A stretch of DNA of 64,000 nt from Jejuia sp. UBA6058 (lineage in GTDB: Bacteria; Bacteroidota; Bacteroidia; Flavobacteriales; Flavobacteriaceae), in NCBI GenBank assembly GCA_002428965.1, contig DIYI01000009.1, positions 124,001-188,000 of the forward strand, written 5' to 3'. The translations under genes were made by a program, and so were the position numbers. Of the stretch, positions 41,732-50,613 are shown piece after piece; the first letter of the stretch is position 1; the number at the start of each line of letters is the position of its first letter. The notes under the pieces are model-generated. The model saw nothing but the letters and a program-made list of their open reading frames with translations, did no database searches and was not told where the DNA came from.

Positions 41732-42816
41732 AACGTAAGCTAAGAATAAACGGTCATTCGCACTTACTACCCTATCCCGAAGAGATACCTGAATTTATGA
41801 GAGAAAAAGGGATTTTTTGGGTAGATAAGGATCGAAAATTCATGTTACAAAAAGGGTGGAAACGTCCTGTTACAGATTCTAGTTTTTTCCTAAATGAAAA
41901 ACTGGAGTGGATGGAACGCAACAAATTAGATCATGCTGTGGTACTAAACTTATCGCAGCTTTATGGTAATGGATTACGGGTTGAAGAAATGAAGAAAGCT
42001 CTTAGGTTTCAAAATGACTTTAATGCAAGAATTCAACATGAATATCCTGATAAATTCACATGTGGTTTTGTGGTACACCCAGGTTTTATACGAAGTGCAG
42101 GTTGGGAAATTGAACGTTGTGTGGAAACTTTAGGTATGCGACTCTTATGTCTACCGACGCATTACATGGATACAATTGGAACTTGGCGCTGTATTTTTGA
42201 TGAAGAAAACGAGCCTCTTTTTGAATTGGCCGATAAATATAATTTGGCAGTAGAAATCCATCCCTATGATGGTGAGAAATTTATAAATCTTGAGAATACG
42301 GCTTGGAGATTTCATTTAATTTGGATGTTGGCACAATGTGCCGACGCCTATCATTTTTTAACGTTGAATGGCTATCAAGATAAATTTCCAAATATGCGCA
42401 CTTGTTTCGCACATGGAGGACAGCTAGCTCAGATAAATCTAGGAAGACGCATCCAAGGATTTGATGGAAGACCCGATTTATTTGAGGGTAAACACCATCC
42501 TAGAAAAGCTGTTGGACATAAAAATATTTTCTTTGATACCTTGGTACATGACACTGGAGGTTTAGAACTGTTAATTCGCAATCACGGGTCTAAACAAGTG
42601 ATTATGGGACTTGATGACCCTTACCCCTTGGGAGAAATGGAAAGCGAGCCACAATCATCATATCCAGGTAAACTTTTAGATTTGGCCCTTGAACGAGATA
42701 TTATTTCAGAAATGGAATACGATGATATTTGGGAACATAATGTTTTACAATGGCTTTTTGGTAATGATGAAAAAAGTAAAAAGGAGTTAGTTAATCGAAT
42801 TTTATACCCATCATAG
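41728..42816 (+). CDS. nbaD: 2-amino-3-carboxymuconate-6-semialdehyde decarboxylase
   Basis: A 362-residue amidohydrolase-fold decarboxylase converting ACMS to 2-aminomuconate semialdehyde, diverting the flow from quinolinate. Zinc ligands fit the Pseudomonas enzyme almost residue for residue: His10 and His12 (INGHSHLLP), His178 (VEIHPYD), catalytic His229 (CFAHGGQL) and Asp296 (GLDDPYPLG). The larger size relative to other amidohydrolases of this group comes from a C-terminal extension. It is the last enzyme of the operon. Confidence 0.95.
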   Translation: MKRKLRINGHSHLLPYPEEIPEFMREKGIFWVDKDRKFMLQKGWKRPVTDSSFFLNEKLEWMERNKLDHAVVLNLSQLYGNGLRVEEMKKALRFQNDFNARIQHEYPDKFTCGFVVHPGFIRSAGWEIERCVETLGMRLLCLPTHYMDTIGTWRCIFDEENEPLFELADKYNLAVEIHPYDGEKFINLENTAWRFHLIWMLAQCADAYHFLTLNGYQDKFPNMRTCFAHGGQLAQINLGRRIQGFDGRPDLFEGKHHPRKAVGHKNIFFDTLVHDTGGLELLIRNHGSKQVIMGLDDPYPLGEMESEPQSSYPGKLLDLALERDIISEMEYDDIWEHNVLQWLFGNDEKSKKELVNRILYPS

Positions 42817-42867
42817 TAAATTACTTACTTTTCTTTCCTATATTTCTACAATAAACAAACTTAAATT

Positions 42868-43107
42868 ATGAAAAAAATAGGTTCTTACATGGTCTTCTTT
42901 GGACTTTTCGCAATTGTTTTAAACTTTATAGACAGAGTACCAACTATATTAATGTGGATATACAATTGGGGTGACACCCCAGCTTGGATAATTAAAATAG
43001 GCTTAGTGGTTGTGGGAGCTATACTTTTCTTAATGGGAGGAAAATCTGAAGGTACTGAAACTGAAAACCCAACAGGCGAAAGTGCTCCTCCAGAAGCCAA
43101 AGAATAA
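42868..43107 (+). CDS. Small two-helix membrane protein, unknown
   Basis: A 79-residue protein with two hydrophobic helices (YMVFFGLFAIVLNFI and IIKIGLVVVGAILFLMGG) and an acidic C-terminal tail (EGTETENPTGESAPPEAKE). No family recognised. It begins 52 bp after the ACMSD stop, so it could be the end of the kynurenine operon or separate. A real gene is supported by codon use and clear membrane character. Confidence 0.65.
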   Translation: MKKIGSYMVFFGLFAIVLNFIDRVPTILMWIYNWGDTPAWIIKIGLVVVGAILFLMGGKSEGTETENPTGESAPPEAKE

Positions 43108-43133
43108 CAGCTTATATTTTTTAAAGTTTACAC

Positions 43134-43141
43134 TAACTTTG
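43134..43141 (+). promoter_or_regulatory. Minus-7 promoter box for the O-methyltransferase
   Basis: TAACTTTG, 31 bp before the ATG at 43173. Confidence 0.35.
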
Positions 43142-43172
43142 TTTTCTATTGTAGAACTCAATAAGGATTCCT

Positions 43173-43820
43173 ATGCACTTTATTAAGGAAGAATTAGACA
43201 ATTATGTGGTAGCCCATTCAGAAAATGAACCAGAGTTATTAGCAAAACTTACTCGGGAAACCTATCAGAAGATTTTACAACCTCGTATGTTGAGTGGGCA
43301 TTATCAAGGGCGTCTGTTAAGTTTGATTTCTAAGTTGGTAAATCCTAAGAACGTCTTAGAAATAGGAACATACACAGGTTATTCTGCTTTGTGCTTAGCA
43401 GAAGGCATACAAGCTGAGGGTGAGTTGCATACCATTGATATCAACGAGGAATTGGTAGACTTTCAAAGAAAGTATTTTGACTTATCTGAATATGGTAATC
43501 AAATACACCAACACTTAGGAAATGCTTTAGATGTTATTCCTAATTTAAATTTGGATTTTGATTTGGTCTTTATCGACGCGGATAAAGACAACTACTCCCA
43601 GTATTTTGAAATTATTATAGACAAGTTAAATAAAGGTGGTATCATTCTCTCTGATAATGTGTTATGGAGTGGTAAGGTTTTGAATACTGAATTTAAGAAA
43701 GAAGATACATCTACTCCTGCACTTATTGCTTACAATAAACTATTAAAGGAAGATTCCAGAGTTGAAACTGTGGTTTTACCGATTAGAGATGGGTTGACTA
43801 TTAGCAGAAAAATATACTAG
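43173..43820 (+). CDS. O-methyltransferase (caffeoyl-CoA OMT family)
   Basis: A 215-residue SAM-dependent, metal-dependent O-methyltransferase of the small caffeoyl-CoA type. Motifs: VLEIGTYTGYSALCLAE (motif I), LHTIDINEELVDFQR (II), DLVFIDADKDNYSQYF (metal Asp residues) and GGIILSDNVLWSGKVL. Such enzymes methylate catechols or similar ortho-diphenols. The natural substrate is unknown; an ortho-aminophenol from the neighbouring pathway would be only a guess. Convergent with tatA. Confidence 0.92.
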   Translation: MHFIKEELDNYVVAHSENEPELLAKLTRETYQKILQPRMLSGHYQGRLLSLISKLVNPKNVLEIGTYTGYSALCLAEGIQAEGELHTIDINEELVDFQRKYFDLSEYGNQIHQHLGNALDVIPNLNLDFDLVFIDADKDNYSQYFEIIIDKLNKGGIILSDNVLWSGKVLNTEFKKEDTSTPALIAYNKLLKEDSRVETVVLPIRDGLTISRKIY

Positions 43821-43872
43821 GACTATTAATATTTAATAGATGCTGAAACAAGTTCACCATTACAAGATAATT

Positions 43873-44160
43873 TTAAAGTTTACGTTTCACAGAACCTGTA
43901 AAGTCTTCTAGATTATCCTTTACCTTATCAATCTCCTTTTTAACATCTTTAGCTACATCAGTATCGATTCCATTGTTTTCGGCAGTTTTTGTAATCTCAT
44001 GCTTTATATCATTGGTCGCATCTTTTAATGTGCGCATACCTTTACCCAAACCACGGGCTATTTCAGGAAGCTTATCTGCACCAAATACCATGACAGCTAT
44101 AAATAGTATAAACCCTATTTCATATCCGCTAATAAATAAAAATGTTGCTTGATGAATCAC
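43873..44160 (-). CDS. tatA: Twin-arginine translocase TatA/TatE-type subunit
   Basis: A 95-residue protein: an N-terminal membrane helix (FLFISGYEIGFILFIAVMVFGADKL), then a hinge LPEIARGLGKGMRTLKD and a charged amphipathic tail, the classic TatA/B family shape that forms the export pore for folded proteins. TatB and TatC are not in the window. A TATATTTG box (44165-44172) ends 4 bp before the ATG, so the mRNA could be almost leaderless. Confidence 0.93.
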   Translation of the reverse strand: MIHQATFLFISGYEIGFILFIAVMVFGADKLPEIARGLGKGMRTLKDATNDIKHEITKTAENNGIDTDVAKDVKKEIDKVKDNLEDFTGSVKRKL

Positions 44161-44164
44161 AGTA

Positions 44165-44172
44165 CAAATATA
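44165..44172 (-). promoter_or_regulatory. Minus-7-like box directly ahead of tatA
   Basis: Minus-strand TATATTTG, 4 bp from the start codon. The distance would make the transcript nearly leaderless, so confidence is low. Confidence 0.3.
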
Positions 44173-44196
44173 GTGAGTTGTTTTGAGAGCATAAAA

Positions 44197-44220
44197 AAAG
44201 CCGATTGTTAAAATCGGCTT
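44197..44220 (-). terminator. Terminator after the M1 peptidase pair
   Basis: AAGCCGATT and AATCGGCTT form a 9-bp stem with a 5-nt loop, followed on the minus strand by seven T residues. It is 7 bp beyond the stop of the second M1 gene. Confidence 0.85.
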
Positions 44221-44227
44221 AAATAAA

Positions 44228-46489
44228 TTATCCTTTTACCTTGTTTTTAAATTGATCGAAATCGCTTTCCTCAACTTTCTTTGGCCATGAATTATTTGAA
44301 GTATCAATATCTGCAGTTTCTAAATCTGGGTCTATTTCAATATTAGTGATAGCTTTTTGGGTTCTAAAAACCTTTTTTACTTCATTATCGTTAAAACGCC
44401 ATATTTGTGCTGGATATTTTTTACGCTCTTTTGTTCCATCTTCATAGGTTAACTCTAAAATTATTGGCATAACTAATCCACCAGGTTTTTCAAAGGTTAC
44501 TTCATAAAAGTGATTAGGTACTTCTTTCAATCTTGATTTTTCTTCTTCACTCAAATTTTCTAAATGGTTATTCAAAAATTCAAAATCAGAAACTTTTTTA
44601 GCATCTTGAGCAGCTTCAAGACCATCTATTTCTCCATAAAAAACCAATTTATCCTTGTAATCATCAAGATTTAGATTATTCTCTTTAGCAGTTTCCTTTG
44701 CTGTTTCTGTAGGTTGATCTGTTAGATAATACTGTTTTACTCCTTTAATCCCTATATCCACCCAGTCGGTAGTGTAAAACCAACCTCTCCAGAACCAATC
44801 CAAATCCATTGCAGAAGCATCTTCCATTGTTCTAAAAAAATCTGCAGGTGTAGGATGTTTAAACATCCAACGTTTAGAATATGTTCTAAATGCATAATCA
44901 AACAACTCGGGCCCCATAATAGTTTGACGTAGCAAGTACAAAGCTGCTGCTGGTTTGGTATATGCGTTGGGTCCAAAATTATAAACATAGTCTCCTTGGG
45001 ACATTATTGGTGATATGAAATTTTGATCTCCACCCATATATGGAATGATATCCTTTGGCAAATTCCCCGTTTGGAAGTTGGGGTCGTAATCTAACTCCGC
45101 TAAAGTCTCAACAAAAGAATTCAAACCCTCATCCATCCAAGTCCACTGGCGTTCATCACTATTAACTATCATTGGAAAAAAGTTATGTCCCACTTCATGT
45201 GTTATAACACTTATCATACCTCTTTTTAATCTTTCTGAATATGTCCCATCTGGTTTAGGACGTCCAAAATTGAAACAAATCATAGGGTATTCCATACCCA
45301 TTTGGGCATGCACTGAAACAGCTTTATTATATGGATAATCAAAAGTAAGCTTAGAATACTCTTCTAGAGTATTAGCAACAACTCTGGTAGAATGCTCTTC
45401 CCATAATGGATTTCCTTCTTTAGAATATAATGATATAGCCATAACCGCTCTACCGTTAATATCAACAGCCATTGCATCCCAAATAAATTTTCTAGAAGTT
45501 GCAAAGGCAAAATCTCTGACATTTTCAGCTTTAAAGTGCCATGTTTTTAGTTTTTTACTTCTATCTTTTTCTGCTTTTTCGGCTTCTTCTTGAGTGACAA
45601 TAAAAACAGGATCTTTAAAAGATTTTCTGGCTTCATCGAATCGTTTCAACTGTTGTCTTGTTAAAACTTCTTTTGGGTTTTGTAAGTCTCCTGTAGCTTC
45701 TACTAAATGATCCGCAGGAACGGTGAGTTTAACGTCAAAATCTCCAAACTCTAGAGCAAACTCGCTACGCCCCCAAAATTGCATATTTTGCCACCCTTCT
45801 ACATTATTATATACACAAAGTCTTGGATAAAATTGCGCTATAACATAGGTATTATTACCATCAGGGAAAGCTTCATATCCTGATCTTCCTCCGTCCGTTA
45901 TATGATTGTTTACGTTATACCACCAGTCTATTTGAAATTTAAAAATCTCACCTGGAGCTAGAGGTTTTGGCAAATTTATGCGCATCATGGTTTGGTTTAT
46001 CATATACGACAAATCCGAACCATCTTCATTTTTAACATCCTCTATATTAAAACCTCCATCAAAACGATCTCTTAAATGTCTTCTTGTAAACGAAATTGGT
46101 CCATTGTACGCACTATTGTTAAAAGACTCCGTATTGATATCTGGGGTTTTGGAATCTTTAGAACGCATATTTTGGTCCAACTGTACCCATAAATACTCTA
46201 AATGATCTTTTGAATTGTTATGATATGTTATTCTTTCTTTACCAAAAATTTGACTTTTATTCTCGTCAAGACGAATATCCATAACATAATCCACTTGCTG
46301 TTGTGTATATTTATAACCTGGTGCTCCAGATGCTGTTCGAGTTTCATTAGGAGTTGGCAAAACATCCTTTAACTGACGAAACTTATTTTCATCAGTATGC
46401 CCTTTTAGTTTTATTTTTTCTTGATCTTGGGCAAATGCTCCTGAGGTAAACATTACAAGAGCAAAACAGAGATAAGTGATTTTTTTCAT
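44228..46489 (-). CDS. M1-family zinc metallopeptidase, copy A
   Basis: A 753-residue exported peptidase (signal FALVMFTSGAFAQ). The catalytic part has HEVGHNFFPM with zinc ligands His431 and His435, catalytic Glu432, and third ligand Glu454 in WMDEGLNSF, spaced as in M1. The exopeptidase loop reads GMEYPMICFNFG instead of GAMEN, a form seen in related Bacteroidetes enzymes. Residues 25-300 are the N-terminal beta-sandwich. The C-terminal ~150 residues are a beta-rich region ending DTSNNSWPKKVEE. A tandem paralogue lies just upstream at 46573-48876, and the pair ends in a strong terminator. Substrate unknown. Confidence 0.93.
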   Translation of the reverse strand: MKKITYLCFALVMFTSGAFAQDQEKIKLKGHTDENKFRQLKDVLPTPNETRTASGAPGYKYTQQQVDYVMDIRLDENKSQIFGKERITYHNNSKDHLEYLWVQLDQNMRSKDSKTPDINTESFNNSAYNGPISFTRRHLRDRFDGGFNIEDVKNEDGSDLSYMINQTMMRINLPKPLAPGEIFKFQIDWWYNVNNHITDGGRSGYEAFPDGNNTYVIAQFYPRLCVYNNVEGWQNMQFWGRSEFALEFGDFDVKLTVPADHLVEATGDLQNPKEVLTRQQLKRFDEARKSFKDPVFIVTQEEAEKAEKDRSKKLKTWHFKAENVRDFAFATSRKFIWDAMAVDINGRAVMAISLYSKEGNPLWEEHSTRVVANTLEEYSKLTFDYPYNKAVSVHAQMGMEYPMICFNFGRPKPDGTYSERLKRGMISVITHEVGHNFFPMIVNSDERQWTWMDEGLNSFVETLAELDYDPNFQTGNLPKDIIPYMGGDQNFISPIMSQGDYVYNFGPNAYTKPAAALYLLRQTIMGPELFDYAFRTYSKRWMFKHPTPADFFRTMEDASAMDLDWFWRGWFYTTDWVDIGIKGVKQYYLTDQPTETAKETAKENNLNLDDYKDKLVFYGEIDGLEAAQDAKKVSDFEFLNNHLENLSEEEKSRLKEVPNHFYEVTFEKPGGLVMPIILELTYEDGTKERKKYPAQIWRFNDNEVKKVFRTQKAITNIEIDPDLETADIDTSNNSWPKKVEESDFDQFKNKVKG

Positions 46490-46532
46490 TTCTAGTTTTT
46501 AATTCGACAATATAGTTTCTGTAAAAATAAAA

Positions 46533-46551
46533 GGCCTACATGTAGTAGGCC
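46533..46551 (-). terminator. Hairpin between the two M1 peptidase genes
   Basis: GGCCTAC (46533-46539) pairs with GTAGGCC (46545-46551), followed on the minus strand by a T-rich TTTTATTTTTAC. It may partly terminate transcription after copy B. Confidence 0.7.
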
Positions 46552-46572
46552 CGATTTATGTTTATAAATATT

Positions 46573-48876
46573 CTATCCTTTTATACCTTGTTTGAAGTTC
46601 TCAAACTCACCCTTTTCTTCCTTTTTAGGCCATGAGTTGTTTTCGGTATCAATATCAGCCGTTTCTTCATAAGGATCCACAGAAATACTTACAATCTCCT
46701 GATCTGAAGCAATAGTCTTACTAATTTCGTTATCATTAAGCCTCCAAATTTGTGCTGGATATTTTTCCATTTTTTTTGACCCATCAGCATAGGTATATTC
46801 CACTATAATCGGCATCACTAAACCTCCGGGTTTTTCAAACGTAACACTATAAAAATACTTGGGTGCCTCAATATTTTGACGTTCTTCCTCTGAAAAATTA
46901 TCCATTAAGTATTCTTTAACTGTCTTTACATTGGTTGCATTTATATCTTTCATAGAGTCCTCAAAATCTTCACTATCTTCTTCAACCATGTATACCAAAG
47001 GTGGTAATTGATCCTCTTTCATCCCTCTTTTTTCCATTAAATCTTTCATAAATGCATTTGGTTTAGATGATACGTAATATTTTTTAACGTCTTTAACACC
47101 AATATCCACCCAATCTGTGGTATAGAACCATCCTCTCCAATACCAATCTAAATCAAAGGCTGACGCATCCTCCATTGTTCTAAAAAAATCTTCGGGAGTT
47201 GGATGTTTAAACATCCATCTATGTGAATATTCTTTAAATGCATAATCAAACAAATCACGACCCATTACTGTTTCTCGTAGTATATTGAGAGCTGTTGCTG
47301 GTTTTCCATATGCGTTATTTCCAAACTGATATGTATTTAATCCTTTGGTCATGATCGGAGCAATATAATCTTGATCACCACTCATATATGGCACAATCTT
47401 TTTAGCTGGTCCACGTCTATGTGGAAATTCCGTATCCCCTTCGGCAAGAGCCTCTGGATAGGTTTCGGCAAAATCTACTTGTGCCACGTACTGAACAAAA
47501 CTATTTAATCCTTCATCCATCCAAGTCCATTGGCGCTCATCACTATTTACAATCATAGGGAAGAAATTATGCCCCACTTCATGAATAATAACGCCCATCA
47601 TTCCATACCTAACTCTTGAACTGTAAGTTCCATCCTCTTTTGGTCTACCATAATTCCAACAAATCATTGGGTATTCCATTCCTTGATTTTTCGCATGAAC
47701 AGATATAGCCTTATGATAGGGGTAATCAAAAGTCATTCTAGAATAAGATTTTAAAGTGCTAGCTACAGCCTTTGTAGACCAATCTTCCCATAAGGGATTA
47801 CCTTCTTTGGGATACATTGAAACTGCCATAACATCTTTTCCTCCAATTTTAACAGCCATCATATCCCAAATAAACTTTCGAGACGTAGCAAAACCAAAAT
47901 CTCTAACGTTTTCTGCCTTTAATTTCCATGTTTTGGTTTCTTTTGAAAAACTTTTTTCCGCAGCTTCGGCTTCTTCTTGAGTTACAATTAAAACAGGATC
48001 ATCATATGATTTTTTTGCCTGCTCATAACGCTTCATCATGGTCTTAGAAAACACTTCCTTTCTATTAGTTAAGACACCTGTACCGTCTAATATATGATCA
48101 GCTGGAACAGTAATATTCACCTCGTAGTCTCCAAAAACAAGTGCAAATTCATCTCTTCCCCAAAATTGAGAATTTTGCCACCCTTCAACATCACTGTAAA
48201 CGGCCATTCTAGGAAAGAACTGAGCGATAACGTAAGCTCTGTTACCATCCTTCGGGAAATATTCATATCCAGATCGACCTCTTTTGGCTACATGATCATT
48301 GATATTATACCACCACTTAATAGAAAATGAAAATTTATCACCACTCGCCATAGGTGCAGGCAACTCTATTCTCATCATGGTTCTATTAATCATATGTTTT
48401 AGAGGATTGCCTTTAGCATCTTTAACAGCCTCTATATTAAAACCACCATCAAAACGTTCTTCTAAATATTTACTACTAAATTGGCTTGGGTACATTACAG
48501 GATCCACTCCACTACCTTCAATTAAAGGTGTCTTTGAATCTTTTGCCCTCATATTTTGATCAAGTTGCACCCAAAGATATTTCAAAACATCAGGTGAATT
48601 ATTTGTATATGTAATAGTCTCATAACCTGATAATTTAGCATTTTCATCATCTAAAACAATGTCCATTTTATAATCTGCTTGCTGCTGATAGTAAGCATGC
48701 CCTGGAGCCCCTGAAGCTGCTCTGTAAGCATTTGGAGTAGAGAACTCATCATACAACTGTTTAAATTTATTCGTATTTGTATGACCTTTTTTGGGAGCAG
48801 TAATTTCTTCTTCTTGAGCATAAGCACTTACCGAAATTAGAGTTAGCGACAAGAAAAAATACAGTAGCTTTTTCAT
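46573..48876 (-). CDS. M1-family zinc metallopeptidase, copy B (tandem paralogue)
   Basis: A 767-residue exported paralogue of the next gene downstream, with signal peptide FFLSLTLISVSAYAQ. Zinc site: HEVGHNFFPM (His432, Glu433, His436) and WMDEGLNSF (Glu455), with the MEYPMICWNYGRP exopeptidase-type loop. N- and C-terminal ends of both proteins follow the same sequence pattern (KGHTNTNKFKQLYDE and KGHTDENKFRQLKDV; both end in NNSWPKK). Differences cluster in an inserted loop before the DYIAPI segment (FPHRRGPAKK), which may change the substrate. Probably a recent tandem duplication. Confidence 0.93.
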   Translation of the reverse strand: MKKLLYFFLSLTLISVSAYAQEEEITAPKKGHTNTNKFKQLYDEFSTPNAYRAASGAPGHAYYQQQADYKMDIVLDDENAKLSGYETITYTNNSPDVLKYLWVQLDQNMRAKDSKTPLIEGSGVDPVMYPSQFSSKYLEERFDGGFNIEAVKDAKGNPLKHMINRTMMRIELPAPMASGDKFSFSIKWWYNINDHVAKRGRSGYEYFPKDGNRAYVIAQFFPRMAVYSDVEGWQNSQFWGRDEFALVFGDYEVNITVPADHILDGTGVLTNRKEVFSKTMMKRYEQAKKSYDDPVLIVTQEEAEAAEKSFSKETKTWKLKAENVRDFGFATSRKFIWDMMAVKIGGKDVMAVSMYPKEGNPLWEDWSTKAVASTLKSYSRMTFDYPYHKAISVHAKNQGMEYPMICWNYGRPKEDGTYSSRVRYGMMGVIIHEVGHNFFPMIVNSDERQWTWMDEGLNSFVQYVAQVDFAETYPEALAEGDTEFPHRRGPAKKIVPYMSGDQDYIAPIMTKGLNTYQFGNNAYGKPATALNILRETVMGRDLFDYAFKEYSHRWMFKHPTPEDFFRTMEDASAFDLDWYWRGWFYTTDWVDIGVKDVKKYYVSSKPNAFMKDLMEKRGMKEDQLPPLVYMVEEDSEDFEDSMKDINATNVKTVKEYLMDNFSEEERQNIEAPKYFYSVTFEKPGGLVMPIIVEYTYADGSKKMEKYPAQIWRLNDNEISKTIASDQEIVSISVDPYEETADIDTENNSWPKKEEKGEFENFKQGIKG

Positions 48877-48983
48877 AATAGATTATAACTTTTTAATAAA
48901 ATGAATGAATTAGTAATAATTTGACACGTTTTCTACAAAAACGTCGTAAAAATAAGAGATTTAAAGCAGTATATACTTTTAAT

Positions 48984-49487
48984 TTAGTTAAATTTTAACA
49001 CTGTAGTGTCTTTTCTCTCTGTAAGAATAAAACTTTTCTTTTTATCCTTAATATTTAACTTAACAATATTCTGTTGCTCAATAAATAAATCAAAAAGTGC
49101 TTGGTTTGTCACTTCAAAGGCATTAATATCATCAACACCAGTTATTTCTAAATAACACTTTACAATGCCAGTTTCAATAGTTTTACCCAAAAAGTTAATA
49201 GTTTGCTCTTCTCCATCTATTTTAATTCTGAACTTTTCCAATAGGTAACGCTCAACAAAAACATCAACCATTTTATCCTCCTTATTATCCATAATAAGGT
49301 TTTCATCATATCTTTCTTGAAGGACATTCTCAAAATCATCGATAAATAAACGCGATATTATTTGAACCGATTGCTTTTCTTGAACATATTCAATCTGCGT
49401 ATTACTTAGATAATATTTATGGGCACTATCCATAGAAACCATCGCTAAAGCAGCAATAACGAACACTCCAATTTTCAATACTCTCAT
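48984..49487 (-). CDS. DUF6702 exported protein
   Basis: A 167-residue protein with signal peptide VLKIGVFVIAALAMVSM and the pattern HKYYLSNTQIEYVQEKQSVQIISRLFIDDFENVL that I associate with DUF6702. In Flavobacteriaceae this family often accompanies M1 metallopeptidases, as here (108 bp upstream of copy B). Function not known; it may bind or localise the peptidases. No catalytic residues are visible. Confidence 0.8.
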   Translation of the reverse strand: MRVLKIGVFVIAALAMVSMDSAHKYYLSNTQIEYVQEKQSVQIISRLFIDDFENVLQERYDENLIMDNKEDKMVDVFVERYLLEKFRIKIDGEEQTINFLGKTIETGIVKCYLEITGVDDINAFEVTNQALFDLFIEQQNIVKLNIKDKKKSFILTERKDTTVLKFN

Positions 49488-49506
49488 ATACTCTTAATTA
49501 TTGTTT

Positions 49507-49514
49507 CAAAGTTA
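49507..49514 (-). promoter_or_regulatory. Minus-7 promoter box for the DUF6702/M1 group
   Basis: Minus-strand TAACTTTG, 19 bp before the ATG at 49487. Confidence 0.4.
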
Positions 49515-49582
49515 CGTTTTTTTGTTTTCAAAAAATGTTCCAAACATTGTAATTACTTGTCTATACTAAACCAAATTTTGTA

Positions 49583-49665
49583 TTTGGGTGTTACTTTTGA
49601 GTCAGGTTTTACCCTCCAAGTCCTTGCTGCGATGTGGTTTTCCGCTGCAATTCCTAACGCCCGTA
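49583..49665 (-). repeat. Flavobacterial structured intergenic element, copy 2 (degenerate)
   Basis: On the minus strand it reads GCGTTAGGAATTGCAGCGGA, then CTTGGAGGGTAAAACC and a final ACACCCAAA, the same order of boxes as copy 1 (GCGTTAGGGATTG, TTGGAGAG, GAGGGTAA, CGCCCAAAA). It fills the gap between the DUF6702 and carboxypeptidase-like genes. Inner hairpins are less complete than in copy 1. Relationship inferred by eye. Confidence 0.5.
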
Positions 49666-49735
49666 AGACTTGTAAATAAATCGTCCAAAACCTAATTATG
49701 TAGGTTTTCCTAGACATGCTTTTCTCCTTAAAGCA

Positions 49736-50524
49736 TCACTCTTTCTGTTGCTGATTTCTTTTGTATTGACTCAGTTTTTTCTTTAAGAATTCTAATATTT
49801 CTAAATCTGACTTTCCATAACACATTTCATAAAAATTAGGAGCCATTTCACAGAAATAAAAAAAATCCATTCTAAACTCCTCATCTAAAGAATTTATTTC
49901 AAACAAAACCTTAGAAAAATTATCTTTTATTTTATGTATAAGTGCATCATCGCGCTCGTGCTTAACACGTTGCTTAAGCATTTTTGTTCTTCCAGAAATA
50001 CCATTCAAAATTGGGTTTAGTGGAATTCCGCCTGTTAAAGCTCCCAACAACATTTTAGGCTTAAAATCTCCCGCTTCTGCAAGTCTACGCTCACTTTGTG
50101 TGGCAAGTTTTCCTTTGTATCCAGGTATACCCACATCATAAAAATTAATAGGAGCTTTACCTTCAACACTTCCAATGTCTTTAGCTAAATCTCCCGAAAG
50201 CACCTTGCCAACAGTGATTTGATTTAAAGTAGTAATCTGCTCTACCAAAACAACAGTTATCTTTTTTGTTTCCAAAATAGCTTGAGAAATCACTACATCT
50301 TTAGGCTCGTGCTGTACCGAAGAAAAACTAATGGTATCATTCAGCCTAACAGGAATTGTAAATTCACCATTAGCACTAGTAATGGTAAACTTTTGTGCTG
50401 TTTTGTTAATGACGTGAATATTCTCTACATCAACATTACTTTCTACTTTTCCAGTTATATGAACGGATTGGGCAGTAGCAATGGTAATTATGAAAAAGAA
50501 GCTATAAAGTAAAAGTATCCTCAA
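49736..50524 (-). CDS. Carboxypeptidase-like regulatory domain protein, copy A
   Basis: A 262-residue exported protein. After a signal peptide (LLYSFFFIITIATAQ) is a carboxypeptidase regulatory-like/CNA-B-type beta domain (residues 22-115: VHITGKVESNVDVENIHVIN, SANGEFTIPVRLNDTISFSS), then a helical, charged C-terminal half with LSGDLAKDIGSVEGK and a proline- and Tyr-rich CYGKSDLEILEFLKKK. It is a paralogue of the gene upstream (50614-51414), from which it is 89 bp distant. Such proteins are thought to act at the outer membrane; function unknown. Confidence 0.82.
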   Translation of the reverse strand: MRILLLYSFFFIITIATAQSVHITGKVESNVDVENIHVINKTAQKFTITSANGEFTIPVRLNDTISFSSVQHEPKDVVISQAILETKKITVVLVEQITTLNQITVGKVLSGDLAKDIGSVEGKAPINFYDVGIPGYKGKLATQSERRLAEAGDFKPKMLLGALTGGIPLNPILNGISGRTKMLKQRVKHERDDALIHKIKDNFSKVLFEINSLDEEFRMDFFYFCEMAPNFYEMCYGKSDLEILEFLKKKLSQYKRNQQQKE

Positions 50525-50613
50525 AAACAGTCATTTGGTACTGTAAAGAAAGTAAGGAATCTCTTAATTAAATTTTAAAACGCCATTAAATTTTTGTTAA
50601 TAGCCTAAGTGTT

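Noticed and set aside
44228..48876. Considering the two M1 genes as one gene split by frameshift
   Set aside because: Each has its own signal peptide, full catalytic site and C-terminal end; they are complete paralogues.
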